Positions 38,421 through 48,184 of a stretch of 64,000 bases of DNA are shown piece by piece (position 1 is the stretch's first letter; each line of letters begins with the position of its first letter). Source of the stretch: an uncultured Shinella sp. (GTDB lineage Bacteria; Pseudomonadota; Alphaproteobacteria; Rhizobiales; Rhizobiaceae); the NCBI RefSeq assembly GCF_946479415.1, contig NZ_CAMLFY010000012.1:1-64000 (forward strand). Direction: 5' to 3'. Both the position numbers and the translations under genes were made by a program. The notes beneath the pieces were generated by a model. The model made no database searches, had not been told where the DNA came from, and worked only from the letters and a program-made list of their open reading frames with translations.

Positions 38421-39827
38421 ATGCAGGAATATGATCTCGTCGTCGTGGGCAGCGGCCCCGCAGGCCGCCGCGGCGCCATTCAGGCCGCCAAGCTCGGGCG
38501 CAAGGTTCTGGTCATCGAGCAGGGCAAACGCGTCGGCGGCGTTTCGGTGCATACCGGCACCATCCCGTCGAAGACGCTGCGCGAGACCGCGCTGAACCTT
38601 TCCGGCTGGCGCGAGCGCGGTTTCTACGGCCGCGCCTACCGCGTGAAGCAGGAAATCAGCGCCGATGACCTGCGCCGCCGCCTGCTCATCACGCTCGATC
38701 ATGAAGTGGAGGTGCTGGAGCACCAGTTCGCCCGCAACCGCGTGCAGCACATTCGCGGCAAGGCGAAGTTCGTGACGCCGGATACGATGGAGATCGCCAA
38801 GGACGACGGCGAAACCATCCATGTCCAGGCGAAAAGCATCATGCTTGCCGTCGGCACGAAACCCTATCGCCCGGAAAGCATTCCCTTCGACGGCGTCAGC
38901 GTGCTCGACAGCGATGAACTGCTCGACATCAAGGAATTGCCGCGCTCCATGGCGGTCATCGGCGCCGGCGTCATCGGCATCGAATACGCCACGATCTTCT
39001 CGGCGCTCGATACGCAGGTCACCGTCATCGATCCCAAGTCGACCATTCTCGACTTCATCGACAAGGAGATCATCGAGGAATTCATCCACGATCTGCGCGA
39101 TCGCAACATGAAGCTGATCCTCGGCCAGAAGGCCGACAAGGTGGAGAAGCTCGAAAACGGCAAGTGCGAGATCACGCTCGACAACGGCCGCCATGTCACC
39201 TGCGATATGGTGCTCTATGCTGCCGGCCGCGTTGGCGCGACTGACAGCCTCAACCTTCCCGCCGCCGGCCTCACCGCAGATTCGCGCGGCCGCCTCAGCG
39301 TGAACCCGGAAACCTTCCAGACGGAAGTGCCGCATATCTACGCCGCCGGTGACGTCGTCGGCTTCCCCGCACTTGCCTCCACCTCCATGGAACAGGGCCG
39401 CATCGCCGCGCGCGTCGCGGTCGGCGCCATCGCCAAGGAGCCGCCGAAATACTTCCCCTACGGCATTTATGCGGTGCCGGAAATTTCCACCTGCGGCCTG
39501 ACCGAAGAAGAGGTCAAGGAGCGCGGCATTCCCTATGAATGCGGCATGGCGCGCTTCCGCGAGACGTCGCGCGGCCACATCATGGGCCTCAATTCCGGCC
39601 TTTTGAAAATGATCTTCTCGCTGAAGACCCGCCGCCTGCTCGGCGTGCACATCGTCGGCGAAGGCGCGACCGAACTCGTGCATATCGGCCAGGCAGTGCT
39701 GAACCTGAAGGGCACCGTCGAATATTTCGTCGAAAACACCTTCAACTACCCGACGCTTGCCGAAGCCTACAAGATCGCCGGCCTCGACGCCTGGAACCGC
39801 ATGGGCGACCTCTCGCAGGCGGGGTGA
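38421..39827 (+). CDS. sthA: Soluble NAD(P)+ transhydrogenase
   Basis: Flavoprotein that moves hydride between NADPH and NAD+. The 468-residue product has the FAD motif VVVGSGPAGRRGAIQAAKLG, a VHTGTIPSKTLRE segment that lacks the redox-active Cys pair of lipoamide dehydrogenases (which marks SthA), the NAD motif VIGAGVIGIEYATIFSALD near residue 180, and a C-terminal dimer domain (VENTFNYPTLAEAYK). The start at 38421 follows a 137-nt gap after radC, which contains no other gene. Confidence 0.93.
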   Translation: MQEYDLVVVGSGPAGRRGAIQAAKLGRKVLVIEQGKRVGGVSVHTGTIPSKTLRETALNLSGWRERGFYGRAYRVKQEISADDLRRRLLITLDHEVEVLEHQFARNRVQHIRGKAKFVTPDTMEIAKDDGETIHVQAKSIMLAVGTKPYRPESIPFDGVSVLDSDELLDIKELPRSMAVIGAGVIGIEYATIFSALDTQVTVIDPKSTILDFIDKEIIEEFIHDLRDRNMKLILGQKADKVEKLENGKCEITLDNGRHVTCDMVLYAAGRVGATDSLNLPAAGLTADSRGRLSVNPETFQTEVPHIYAAGDVVGFPALASTSMEQGRIAARVAVGAIAKEPPKYFPYGIYAVPEISTCGLTEEEVKERGIPYECGMARFRETSRGHIMGLNSGLLKMIFSLKTRRLLGVHIVGEGATELVHIGQAVLNLKGTVEYFVENTFNYPTLAEAYKIAGLDAWNRMGDLSQAG

Positions 39828-39851
39828 GTCCGTCCATCTAAGGAGCCGCGC

Positions 39852-40655
39852 ATGAAAATCCTGTCGCTGAATGTCTGGGGCGGCATGCTGCACGCGCCGC
39901 TTCTCGATTATCTCGCCACGGCCGATGCAGACGTCTACTGCCTGCAGGAAGTGCCGCGCGCCGTCGGTGCGCGGTCGGATTGGCTGACCTACCGCGATGG
40001 CGCGGTCGAGCTTCAACAGCGCGCCAATCTCTATCGCGAAATTGCTGAGGCTCTACCCGGTCACGACGGCTTTTTCGCCCCGACCGCTCGCGGTGAACTG
40101 ATGGATGGCGACCGCCCCTGCCATCAGGAATTCGGCCTAGCCACATTCGTCCGGCAGGACATCGCCATCATCGGCCAGGCGCTGGATTTCGTGCACGGCA
40201 CGTTTTCCCCACACGGTTTCGGCGCCCATCCGCGCGCCCGAAACGCCCATGTCCTGCGCCTCTACGACTACAAAGCGGACCGCGCCCTCACGGTCGCGCA
40301 GTTCCACGGCCTGCGTGAACTCGACGGCAAGGGCGACACGCCGACGCGAGAGAATCAGGCCGAAGCCCTCGCCACACTCATCGGCGGCATGCACCGCGAC
40401 GGTGAAGGCCTCGTCCTCTGTGGTGATTTCAACGTGTTGCCCGACAGCGCCACCTTCAACACGCTTGGTCGGCTCGGGCTGACCGACCTCGTCACCACGC
40501 GCGGCTTCACGGACACGCGGACCTCGCTCTATACGAAGCCGGGGCGGTATGCCGATTACATGCTGGTGAACGACGCCGTGGGCGTCGAGACCTTCAGCGT
40601 CGTCGAGACGCCGGAGGTTTCCGACCATCGGCCGCTGATTCTGACCACCGGATAA
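39852..40655 (+). CDS. Endonuclease/exonuclease/phosphatase family protein
   Basis: A 267-residue soluble protein of the EEP fold. It has the opening SLNVWGGMLHAPLLDYL, the metal Glu in VYCLQEVPRA near residue 37, LCGDFNVLPDSATFNTL (catalytic Asp and Asn) near 195, and SDHRPLILTTG at the C-terminus with the catalytic His. The substrate (nucleic acid, lipid or nucleotide phosphate) is unknown. RBS AAGGAG precedes the ATG. It ends 8 nt before the convergent flavin reductase gene. Confidence 0.88.
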   Translation: MKILSLNVWGGMLHAPLLDYLATADADVYCLQEVPRAVGARSDWLTYRDGAVELQQRANLYREIAEALPGHDGFFAPTARGELMDGDRPCHQEFGLATFVRQDIAIIGQALDFVHGTFSPHGFGAHPRARNAHVLRLYDYKADRALTVAQFHGLRELDGKGDTPTRENQAEALATLIGGMHRDGEGLVLCGDFNVLPDSATFNTLGRLGLTDLVTTRGFTDTRTSLYTKPGRYADYMLVNDAVGVETFSVVETPEVSDHRPLILTTG

Positions 40656-40662
40656 ACAGTCT

Positions 40663-41286
40663 TCAACCGGCCTTCGGCCGCGTCATGGCAAAGACCTCCG
40701 CCCCGCCATCGGCATAGTCCATATAGCCCATGCGCCCGAGCGGACGCGCGACGGCCATGTCGATCCTGCCGTCACGAAGAATTTCCGGGCTGATGTGAAT
40801 GCCGAGCACCTGGCCGAACACGACCCAATTGTCGGATTCCCGCCCGTCAATATCCACCGGCCGCAGGATTTGCGTGGCACGGCATTCAAGCACCGCATAG
40901 GCCTCGCCGACATAGGGCGCATCGACAAGCCGCCCCGTCACCGGCGTCAGCCCGGCAAGCTCGAACTCGTCCACGCCGCGCGGCACGGCGATCGAGCTTG
41001 CATTCATCTGTTCGGCAAGATGGCGGCTGGCCAGCGAGCAGGTGAAGACACCCGTCTCCTCGATATTCGTCACGCTGTCCTTGTGGCCGCTGGAGGAAAA
41101 CATCACCAGCTTGGGCGTATCGCTCACCGCGTTGAAGAACGAATAGGGCGAGAGATTGCGCCGCCCATCGGCCGCCCGCGTGCCGATCCAGCCGATCGGC
41201 CGGGGCGCGACGATGGCCTTGAAGGGATCGTACTTCAGGCCATGCGCGTTTGCCGCCGTCTCGTAGAACAGCGCGTCAGGCGTCAT
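40663..41286 (-). CDS. Flavin reductase family protein
   Basis: A 207-residue FMN-binding split-barrel protein: [20 protein letters not shown], then [20 protein letters not shown] (FMN-phosphate contacts), [20 protein letters not shown], and [12 protein letters not shown]. Members reduce flavin or act as flavin oxidoreductases; the substrate is unknown. Its first 11 nt overlap the end of the nitroreductase gene, so the two are one operon and translation is coupled. Confidence 0.88.
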   Translation of the reverse strand: MTPDALFYETAANAHGLKYDPFKAIVAPRPIGWIGTRAADGRRNLSPYSFFNAVSDTPKLVMFSSSGHKDSVTNIEETGVFTCSLASRHLAEQMNASSIAVPRGVDEFELAGLTPVTGRLVDAPYVGEAYAVLECRATQILRPVDIDGRESDNWVVFGQVLGIHISPEILRDGRIDMAVARPLGRMGYMDYADGGAEVFAMTRPKAG

Positions 41287-41860
41287 CGCCGACCCATGTG
41301 ACGATCTCGGAAAGCTCCGGACGTGGACGTTCGGTCGGCGGCACGGTGGGCGTGCCGATATGGATGAAGCCCGCGACCTTCTCGCCCTCGTTGACGCCGA
41401 GGATGGGATAGGCGCGGCTGTCGAAGGCGTACCATTCCGTCAGCCAGTTCGAGGCAAAGCCGTGCGCATTGGCGGCCATGACCAGGTTCAGGCAGACGGC
41501 GCCGGCCGACATGACCTGCTCCCATTCCGGGATCTTGAAATGCGGCGCGGCCTTGCTGACGACGGCGACGACGACGGGTGCCCGCGTCAGCCGCGTGTTC
41601 TCCACCTTCACCATTTCCTCGGAAAGATCCGGCTTGTCGCCCATCGCGATGACGGCCAGTTCCTCGCTGATGCGACGGCGCTCCTCGCCGCGATAGACGA
41701 TGAAGCGCCAGGGCGCGAGCTTGCCGTGATCGGGCACGCGCGAGGCGAGCGTCAGCATCTCCTCCACCTCGCCCCTGGACGGGCCTGGCTCGCTCATCTG
41801 GAAGGCAGGAATGGACCGGCGGGTCGAAAGATAATCGATCAGCTTGATTTCGGTTTTCAT
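41276..41860 (-). CDS. Nitroreductase family protein
   Basis: A 194-residue FMN-dependent oxidoreductase. It shows [20 protein letters not shown] (FMN-phosphate Arg), [40 protein letters not shown] and WLTEWYAFD near residue 140. The electron acceptor is unknown. The ATG at 41858-41860 lacks a good Shine-Dalgarno sequence. It overlaps the flavin reductase gene, which lies downstream in the same operon. Confidence 0.88.
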   Translation of the reverse strand: MKTEIKLIDYLSTRRSIPAFQMSEPGPSRGEVEEMLTLASRVPDHGKLAPWRFIVYRGEERRRISEELAVIAMGDKPDLSEEMVKVENTRLTRAPVVVAVVSKAAPHFKIPEWEQVMSAGAVCLNLVMAANAHGFASNWLTEWYAFDSRAYPILGVNEGEKVAGFIHIGTPTVPPTERPRPELSEIVTWVGDDA

Positions 41861-41959
41861 CGGGGAGGAGTTCCAATATCGTGCCGGCTGGCCGGCCTTG
41901 AAAATGCCATTAGACGCGTCTTCAAGTGGAGCCTTACAGTCAGGAAGTCAACCACATCC

Positions 41960-42955
41960 ATGCGCATGCCCTTCCATCCCGTCGTCGCCGTGGGCCTTAG
42001 TGTCGCGAGCCTTGTCGCGTCGCTCGTTCCCGTGCGCGCGCAGGATTCGGTCGAGAGCTTTTCGCAGATCACCACGCCGCCGGTGAAGGGCGGCAAGCTC
42101 ACCTCCTTCAACCCGATCATCACGGGTGAAGCCACCCCGAAGAACCTGCGCGACATCACCTGCGAGGCGCTGCTGACCAAGGATGGCAGCCCCATGCAGC
42201 ACGGCCTGACCTGGCGCGTCTTCTCGCCCATCCCCGGCGCCGACGGCAAGCTGCCGCTGCTCGCGACCTCGGAGGGCGGCACGGCAGGGTTCCAGCTCGT
42301 GCCCGGCGAATATTTCGTCAATGTCGCCTTCGGCCGCGCCGGCGCCACCAAGAAGCTCGTCGTTCCAGACGCGGGCGAGGTCGACAAGCAGGTCATGGTG
42401 CTCGATGCCGGCGGCATCATGCTGAACGCCGTTTCCGGCTCCGATGTGCGCATTCCGCCGAAGGAGCTGAGCTTTGCCATCTACGCCGCCGATGTGCGCG
42501 AAGATGGCGAGCGCAACCTCGTCGTCGATCATGTGAAGCCGAATTCCGTCGTCCGCCTCAATGCCGGCACCTACCACGTCGTCTCCGATTACGGCGCGGT
42601 CAATGCCGTCATCCGCGCCGATATCCAGGTGGAAGCGGGAAAACTGACGCGCGCCACCATCCAGCACCGCGCCGCGAAACTCACGCTGAAGCTCGTCTCG
42701 GAAGCCGGCGGCGAGGCGATCGCCGATACCGCCTGGTCGATCCTCACCTCCTCGGGCGACACGGTCTCCGAAAGCGTCGGCGCCTTCCCAACCGTCGTGC
42801 TGGCAGAAGGCAGCTACATCGCGGTCGCCCGGAACAAGAACAAGATCTACCAGCGCGATTTCACCGTGCAGGCCGGCGTCAACACGGATGTCGAGGTGTT
42901 GCTCGACGAGAAGGCGAACGACCAGAAGGCCGCCGCCGAGGATGTCGTGGATTAA
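41960..42955 (+). CDS. Exported protein of unknown function (rhizobial conserved)
   Basis: A 331-residue protein with a signal peptide of about 28 residues (VVAVGLSVASLVASLVPVRA-QDS). The mature part is rich in beta strands, with repeated strand patterns such as GEYFVNVAFGRAGATKKLVV, GTYHVVSDYGAVNAVIRADI and GSYIAVARNKNKIYQRDFTV, each following a Gly/Glu-x-Tyr motif; three repeated Ig-like or carbohydrate-binding-like beta units are likely. I do not recognise a named family. The start is settled by the signal peptide, though MRMPFHP has no strong ribosome site. Its stop overlaps the stop of the convergent acyltransferase gene. Confidence 0.8.
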   Translation: MRMPFHPVVAVGLSVASLVASLVPVRAQDSVESFSQITTPPVKGGKLTSFNPIITGEATPKNLRDITCEALLTKDGSPMQHGLTWRVFSPIPGADGKLPLLATSEGGTAGFQLVPGEYFVNVAFGRAGATKKLVVPDAGEVDKQVMVLDAGGIMLNAVSGSDVRIPPKELSFAIYAADVREDGERNLVVDHVKPNSVVRLNAGTYHVVSDYGAVNAVIRADIQVEAGKLTRATIQHRAAKLTLKLVSEAGGEAIADTAWSILTSSGDTVSESVGAFPTVVLAEGSYIAVARNKNKIYQRDFTVQAGVNTDVEVLLDEKANDQKAAAEDVVD

Positions 42956-43788
42956 CCTGCCCGGCGCAGGAAAGGTTTAGGCCGCGGTGCCATGGCGAAT
43001 ACCGCATCATAGAGCCGGGCCGTCAGCGTCTTGCGATCGCCCGAATCAAGCTCCGCCCAGGACAGCACACCGCCGATGCGCGCGCCGATCGTCGAGCCCG
43101 AGAGCCGGCGGAATTCGCGGATGAGCAGCGACAGGCGCAGCGTCAGCGAGACCTTGCTGGCGAGATGGAAGAGCCGCCCGTTCTGCCCTTCGAAATAGAC
43201 CGGAATGACATTGGCCTGTGCGGCCTGGATGAGCTTTGCCGGAAACATCTTCCACGGCAGGTCTTCCGCCCGCCCGAAAACCTTCTTGGCCGTCGCCACA
43301 CCGCCCGCCGGAAACACGATGACCGTCGTGCCCTCCTTCAGGAGACGCACGGCCTCCGCCCGCGTCTTCATGTTGAGCGCCAGCGCTTCCTTCGTCTCCT
43401 CGAAGGACACCGGCAGCGCATAGGGCTGCATTTCCGGCACTTTCAAGAGATCGTTATGGATCATGACCTTGAAGGGACGCCCGAGCTGCTCGGCCAGCGC
43501 CAGAACGGCAATACCGTCGCCGATCCCGAACGGATGGTTCGCCACGATGACAACAGGCCCCTCCGGCAGGTTCGCCGGCGGCCAGGCGCCCTGCACACTG
43601 AGCCGCACATTGATCAGCTCCAGCATGTCGCCGAAGACGCGCGCGCTCGTGCCGACGATGGAATTGCGCCAGGTATCGTAGATCCGCGCATAGCGGTTAC
43701 GCCCGGCCAGACCTTCCATGGAGCGGATAAACCATCTTTTGAGGCGCGGATCGTTCTCGTTGGCGTAGGACAGTTCTTTGAACCGCAC
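42952..43788 (-). CDS. Lysophospholipid acyltransferase family protein (PlsC-like)
   Basis: A 278-residue membrane-associated acyltransferase. The acyltransferase motif is NHPFGIGDGIAVLALAEQLG (His-x4-Asp form, residues about 83-90), with FPAGGVATAKKVFG as block III and VIPVYFEGQNGRLFH as block IV. It resembles ornithine lipid/1-acylglycerol-3-phosphate acyltransferases and could be OlsA-like, but this is not certain. The start is taken as GTG at 43786-43788 because GGGGA precedes it; the TTG four codons earlier is the alternative. Confidence 0.85.
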   Translation of the reverse strand: MRFKELSYANENDPRLKRWFIRSMEGLAGRNRYARIYDTWRNSIVGTSARVFGDMLELINVRLSVQGAWPPANLPEGPVVIVANHPFGIGDGIAVLALAEQLGRPFKVMIHNDLLKVPEMQPYALPVSFEETKEALALNMKTRAEAVRLLKEGTTVIVFPAGGVATAKKVFGRAEDLPWKMFPAKLIQAAQANVIPVYFEGQNGRLFHLASKVSLTLRLSLLIREFRRLSGSTIGARIGGVLSWAELDSGDRKTLTARLYDAVFAMAPRPKPFLRRAG

Positions 43789-43827
43789 GGTATTCCCCAA
43801 TAATCCCCGGCCTCTCCTCCGTCATGG

Positions 43828-43913
43828 TCGTCCTCGGCCTTGAGCCGAGGGATGACCCGACCATCCATACCTCTCGGCCGGAGGTGGATCCTCGGGTCAA
43901 GCCCGAGGATGAC
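43828..43913. repeat. Rhizobial mosaic palindrome, copy 2 (degenerate)
   Basis: A right arm (43886-43913) of the same family as the elements near 3326 and 47496, with a left arm (TCCTCGGCCTTGAGCCGAGG, near 43831-43850) that has lost exact pairing. It is intergenic between two minus-strand genes. Confidence 0.75.
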
Positions 43914-43925
43914 GAGGGGTGGATA

Positions 43926-43959
43926 TAAAAATGATCCCGCACCATTAGCACGGGATCAT
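43926..43959 (-). terminator. Rho-independent terminator of thrS
   Basis: On the minus strand ATGATCCCG and CGGGATCAT form a 9-bp stem with an 11-nt loop, followed by TTTTTAT, about 30 nt after the thrS stop. Confidence 0.8.
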
Positions 43960-43987
43960 GAACCTTTTCAGACAGGCCTTTTCGCCA

Positions 43988-45961
43988 TCACGCCTTGCCA
44001 AGCTTGCGCTTGACATCCGGCGGCGTGGCTTCCAGCGACAGCGAGGCGATCGCCTCGTCGAGCGTCATCGACGTCTGGTTCTGCGAACCGAGACGGCGGA
44101 TGTTGACGGTCCGTTCTTCCGCCTCCCGCTTGCCACAGACGACGATGACCGGAACCTTGGTCACGGAATGCTCGCGGACCTTGTAGTTGATCTTCTCGTT
44201 GCGGAAGTCGGTCTCGACGGTCATGCCGGCGTCGCGCAGCTTCTCCGCCACCTCGCGACCGTAGTCGTCGGCCTCGGAGGTGATGGTCGCCACCACCACC
44301 TGCTGCGGCGCGATCCACAGCGGCATATGGCCGGCAAAATTCTCGATCAGGATGCCGAGGAAACGTTCCATCGAGCCGCAGATGGCGCGATGGATCATGA
44401 CCGGCTGCTTCTTGTCGGAATTCTGGTCGATATAGAAGGCGCCGAAGCGTTCCGGCAGGTTGAAGTCGACCTGCGTCGTGCCGCACTGCCATTCGCGGCC
44501 GATGGCGTCCTTCAGCGTATATTCGAACTTCGGCCCGTAGAACGCGCCCTCGCCCGGCAGGATGCCGGTCTTGATGCGCCCGCCGGACTGCGCCTCGATC
44601 TGCTTCAGCACATCCATCATGACGCTTTCCGCCCGGTCCCAAAGCGCGTCGGAACCGACGCGCTTTTCCGGACGGGTCGAGAGCTTCACGACGACCTCGT
44701 CGAACCCGAAGTCCTTGTAGACCGAGAGGATGAGGTCGTTGATGCGCAGGCATTCCGCCGCCATCTGCTCGTCGGTGCAGAAGACATGCGCATCGTCCTG
44801 CGTGAAGCCGCGCACGCGCATCAGCCCGTGCAGCGCGCCCGAAGGCTCATAGCGATGCACATTTCCGAATTCCGCAAGGCGAACAGGTAGTTCGCGATAA
44901 GACTTCAAGCCATGCTTGAAGATCTGCACATGGCCCGGGCAGTTCATCGGCTTCAGCGCGAAGACGCGCTCGTCGTCGGTCTCGTCGCCGGCAACGGTCA
45001 CCTTGAACATGTTGTCGCGATACCAGCCCCAGTGGCCGGAGGTTTCCCACAGCGACTTGTCGAGCACCTGCGGCGCGTTCACCTCTTCATAGGTGCCGGA
45101 AAGACGACGGCGCATATAGGCGACGAGCGTCTGGAACATGCGCCAGCCCTTGCCGTGCCAGAACACGACGCCCGGACCTTCCTCCTGGAAATGGAACAGG
45201 TCCATTTCGCGGCCGAGCCGACGGTGGTCGCGCTTCTCCGCCTCGGCGAGGATGTTGAGATAGGTGTCGAGCTCTTCCTGCGTGCGCCAGGCCGTGCCGT
45301 AGATGCGCGTCAGCATCGGATTGTTCGAGTCGCCACGCCAATAGGCGCCCGCGACCTTCATCAGCTTGAAGGCCGTGCCGATCTGGCCGGTCGAGGCCAT
45401 GTGCGGGCCCCGACACAGGTCGAACCAGTCGCCCTGGTAATAGATCTTCAGGTCCTGCCCCGCCGGGATCGCATCGACCAGCTCGACCTTGTAGGCCTCG
45501 CCCTTGCCAGAAAACACTTCCTTCGCCTTGTCGCGCGACCAGATTTCCCGCGTGAACGGCTTGTTGCGCTGGATGATCTCCTTCATGCGCTTTTCGATCT
45601 TGGGCAGATCGTCCGGCGTGAAGGGCTCGTTCTTGGCAAAGTCGTAATAGAAGCCGTTGTCGATGACCGGGCCGATGGTCACTTGCGTGCCGGGCCAAAG
45701 CTCCTGCACGGCCTCGGCCATCACATGCGCGGCATCGTGACGGATCAGCTCCAGCGCCCGATCGTCCTCGCGGGTAACGATCTCGATCCGGCCGTTGGAA
45801 ACGGTCTCGGAGAGATCGCGCAGCTCGCCATCGAGCGCAATCGCAATCGCCTTCTTGGCCAACGACTTGGAAATCGCCTCGGCCACATCACGCCCCGTCG
45901 AGCCCGCGGGATATTCGCGGACGGAGCCATCAGGAAAAGTCAGGGAAACGGGTGCAGACAT
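43988..45961 (-). CDS. thrS: Threonine-tRNA ligase
   Basis: Charges tRNA-Thr; cytoplasmic class II synthetase. The 657-residue product has an N-terminal TGS domain (1-60), the editing domain with [12 protein letters not shown] (HxxxH) and CRGPHM, the catalytic core with MNCPGH near residue 343, motif 2 in [20 protein letters not shown], motif 3 in [14 protein letters not shown] and the C-terminal anticodon-binding domain ([20 protein letters not shown]). RBS AGGAGA precedes the ATG at 45959-45961. A terminator follows. Confidence 0.97.
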   Translation of the reverse strand: MSAPVSLTFPDGSVREYPAGSTGRDVAEAISKSLAKKAIAIALDGELRDLSETVSNGRIEIVTREDDRALELIRHDAAHVMAEAVQELWPGTQVTIGPVIDNGFYYDFAKNEPFTPDDLPKIEKRMKEIIQRNKPFTREIWSRDKAKEVFSGKGEAYKVELVDAIPAGQDLKIYYQGDWFDLCRGPHMASTGQIGTAFKLMKVAGAYWRGDSNNPMLTRIYGTAWRTQEELDTYLNILAEAEKRDHRRLGREMDLFHFQEEGPGVVFWHGKGWRMFQTLVAYMRRRLSGTYEEVNAPQVLDKSLWETSGHWGWYRDNMFKVTVAGDETDDERVFALKPMNCPGHVQIFKHGLKSYRELPVRLAEFGNVHRYEPSGALHGLMRVRGFTQDDAHVFCTDEQMAAECLRINDLILSVYKDFGFDEVVVKLSTRPEKRVGSDALWDRAESVMMDVLKQIEAQSGGRIKTGILPGEGAFYGPKFEYTLKDAIGREWQCGTTQVDFNLPERFGAFYIDQNSDKKQPVMIHRAICGSMERFLGILIENFAGHMPLWIAPQQVVVATITSEADDYGREVAEKLRDAGMTVETDFRNEKINYKVREHSVTKVPVIVVCGKREAEERTVNIRRLGSQNQTSMTLDEAIASLSLEATPPDVKRKLGKA

Positions 45962-46131
45962 CTAAAAATCTCCTATCCAGTCCCGCCAACGAATGCGGGT
46001 GGTATGCGAGGGTAAAAGGCCGGATGCGCCGGCGCGTGCGTCGCGCGGTATACGGGGATTTTGGGGGGATTGGAAGGGGTGGAATAAACTGCGAAACTTA
46101 ACGTAGGGATTCAAACGAGCGGGAAAAACAA

Positions 46132-47253
46132 ATGCGGGGGCAATGGCAGGGTAATTATACCGGCTACTCAACCGGTGAAATCACAATACAGATCGATGAA
46201 TACGATAGTTATTTTTCTGGTAGGGCGTGCATATTTGAAACAGGCAACAACTATGGAATATACATTTGTGAGTTTCAGACTTCAAACAAAGCCGACCATC
46301 AAAATTTCAGGGTGCCGATCAAGATTCAGCGCTTCGCCGAGGCAATAGACATATCGCGATCCGAGCTATCTTCGGTGCTTCCGAACGTTGAATCTCCCAC
46401 ACACGCAGACATCGATCTGAAAGTTCTTAGGAAAGGACTGCGGGTATCTGCAACTACGCACCGGGACAACATACGCATGGGAATGATTTCCTCGCTTTTG
46501 AACAGAGGAGCTGCGGAAAAAAAGAGTAAATTGATTGCCGATAAAAAAGTACATGGATGGGAAAAATTCAAGCAAATGATCGGCGGAATGGAGCGGGATA
46601 GATATATTTTCCGAGGCCAACCTGTGGTCAACAGGCTAAGAACTTCCTTCCACCGGACCAACAGGAAAGATTTACATCGATTTTCGACATTTGACATTCC
46701 TCAGTTGCACGGGATGGTTACCTCGAAGACGAACCATTACTTTGATTTACGAGACAATATCCAGAACGCAGCCTTCTGGAATCTGCTACAGCACCACGGC
46801 TATCCGACGCCTCTGCTCGACTGGACACATTCACCATATGTGGCTGCCTACTTCGCCTTTCGAGAGAAGAATCGGAACGACCTAGCGCCGAAGCAAAAGA
46901 TCAGAATTTTCATGCTCGATCGTTTGGCTTGGCAAAATGACTTCCCGCAGCTTTACAGCGTCGTGAATGTCCGGCCCCACTTCTCTCTTCTCAATCCTGT
47001 CGCTCTTGAAAATCCTCGTGCGCTTCCACAACAAGCTATATGTTCAATTACCACAGTTGACGACGTTGAAGAATATCTCATGCAATGCGGCAAGCTAGCC
47101 GGTAAAATATACTCGCGCGTCTTCGAATTACCATATCATGAACGGGATTCCGTATTGTCGGAACTACGTCTCATGGGAGTGGCTGCGGGTTCTCTATTCC
47201 CTGAAATTGACGGCGCTTGTGAGGAGATGAGGCTAAGGAATTTCCAATATTGA
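46132..47253 (+). CDS. FRG domain-containing protein
   Basis: A 373-residue soluble protein. Residues 1-110 are an N-terminal beta-rich region not recognised. The FRG domain starts at about 140: YIFRGQPVVNRLRTSFHR (residues 158-175) then LLQHHGYPTPLLDWTHSPYV with AAYFAF (218-243). The role of FRG is unestablished; FRG proteins are often found in accessory and defence-linked loci. GC content is lower than in thrS upstream, and the gene stands alone in the patch 46-48 kb. RBS is weak (GCGGGAAAAACAA). It is probably horizontally acquired. Confidence 0.85.
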   Translation: MRGQWQGNYTGYSTGEITIQIDEYDSYFSGRACIFETGNNYGIYICEFQTSNKADHQNFRVPIKIQRFAEAIDISRSELSSVLPNVESPTHADIDLKVLRKGLRVSATTHRDNIRMGMISSLLNRGAAEKKSKLIADKKVHGWEKFKQMIGGMERDRYIFRGQPVVNRLRTSFHRTNRKDLHRFSTFDIPQLHGMVTSKTNHYFDLRDNIQNAAFWNLLQHHGYPTPLLDWTHSPYVAAYFAFREKNRNDLAPKQKIRIFMLDRLAWQNDFPQLYSVVNVRPHFSLLNPVALENPRALPQQAICSITTVDDVEEYLMQCGKLAGKIYSRVFELPYHERDSVLSELRLMGVAAGSLFPEIDGACEEMRLRNFQY

Positions 47254-47305
47254 GCTCGCACTCCATCCATAAATAGAAGTGATCCGAGAGGCCGATGATC
47301 GCTTT

Positions 47306-47440
47306 CATTTTCCCCGCTCCAAAACCCGCCCTATCCTAAACCTCCCTTCCGCCGCCGGACGGATGGCGTAACGTGTCGATGCGAGCGGGAGGAGGCGCTT
47401 TCGTGGTTTGCCGAAACATACGGCAGGAGCGCAAGAGGCG
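47306..47440. repeat. Direct duplication, copy 1 (135 nt)
   Basis: Nearly identical to 47656-47790 (for example shared CTTTCGTGGTTTGCCGAAAC). It is noncoding. The two copies are 350 nt apart and enclose a palindromic element. Confidence 0.8.
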
Positions 47441-47495
47441 TAAAGCAGCCGCCTCACCTGCAAAGGCCAGCACCACAAGCCATGCCCTCTCCTCC

Positions 47496-47584
47496 GTCAT
47501 CCTCGGGCTTGACCCGAGGATCCACGACCCCACGGCACCACCATGTTTTGTGGCATAGATCCTCGGGTCAAGCCCGAGGATGAC
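47496..47584. repeat. Rhizobial mosaic palindrome, copy 3
   Basis: Arms 47496-47522 and 47558-47584 are exact complements (27 nt) and each arm folds as CCTCGGG-CTTGA-CCCGAGG. Compared with copy 1 the C-G pair next to the loop is swapped for G-C. Confidence 0.85.
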
Positions 47585-47655
47585 GTCGGCGGGTGGGACC
47601 ACGGCTTCCCATAAAAGCGCCCCGCCTCGCCATCTCGTCCCTTTTTTCAATCCCG

Positions 47656-47790
47656 CATTTTCCCCGCCCCCAAAACCTCCCTTATCCTAAACCTCCTTCC
47701 GCCGCCGGACGGATCGCGTAACGTGTCGATGCGGGCGGGAGGAGGCGCTTTCGTGGTTTGCCGAAACGTACGGCAGGGGCGAAAGAGGCG
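47656..47790. repeat. Direct duplication, copy 2 (135 nt)
   Basis: Second copy of 47306-47440, differing at roughly a tenth of positions. Confidence 0.8.
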
Positions 47791-48184
47791 TGGAGCGCCG
47801 TGGTGACCAAAAGCCTTGTCCCCAAGTCTTCATGGGATCGGGCCGACGGGACCTGCGGCGGGCGAGGCTTCCCCCTTCCCCGGGTCGCGGGGTCGGCTTG
47901 GGTCCGCCATGCAAGCATTGCCGCGCATGCCCCCGAAAAGTGCGCAAGCGGTTTTCGGACAAGGCGCATGCGAAGACGATGCGCAGCGAAGCCTTGCCAT
48001 GCCTGAAGGAGGAACAGACCGCCTCCGAAGAACGCCTGGGCCGCGCGAAAGCGAAGCCACCCATACCACCCATTCCAGAGGCAACGCTTTCGCGCGGTTC
48101 TCCGGTTTCACAGGCCTTCAACCCGATGGGATACCCTGCGGGCCGTTTCCGGCTGCGCGCAATTTTTTTGAGGGGAACGCTTCG
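47791..48184. other. Intergenic region without a recognisable gene
   Basis: These 394 nt hold long frames on several strands, but none has family-like composition. It contains the likely promoter of the next gene and otherwise nothing I can identify. Confidence 0.4.

Noticed and set aside
41360..41959. A 200-codon N-terminal extension of the exported protein
   Set aside because: It is antisense to the nitroreductase gene, and a clear signal peptide starts at 41960.
47816..48184. An N-terminal extension of the Cys-rich hypothetical gene
   Set aside because: The frame is open but begins without a ribosome site, and the ATG at 48185 has a good one.
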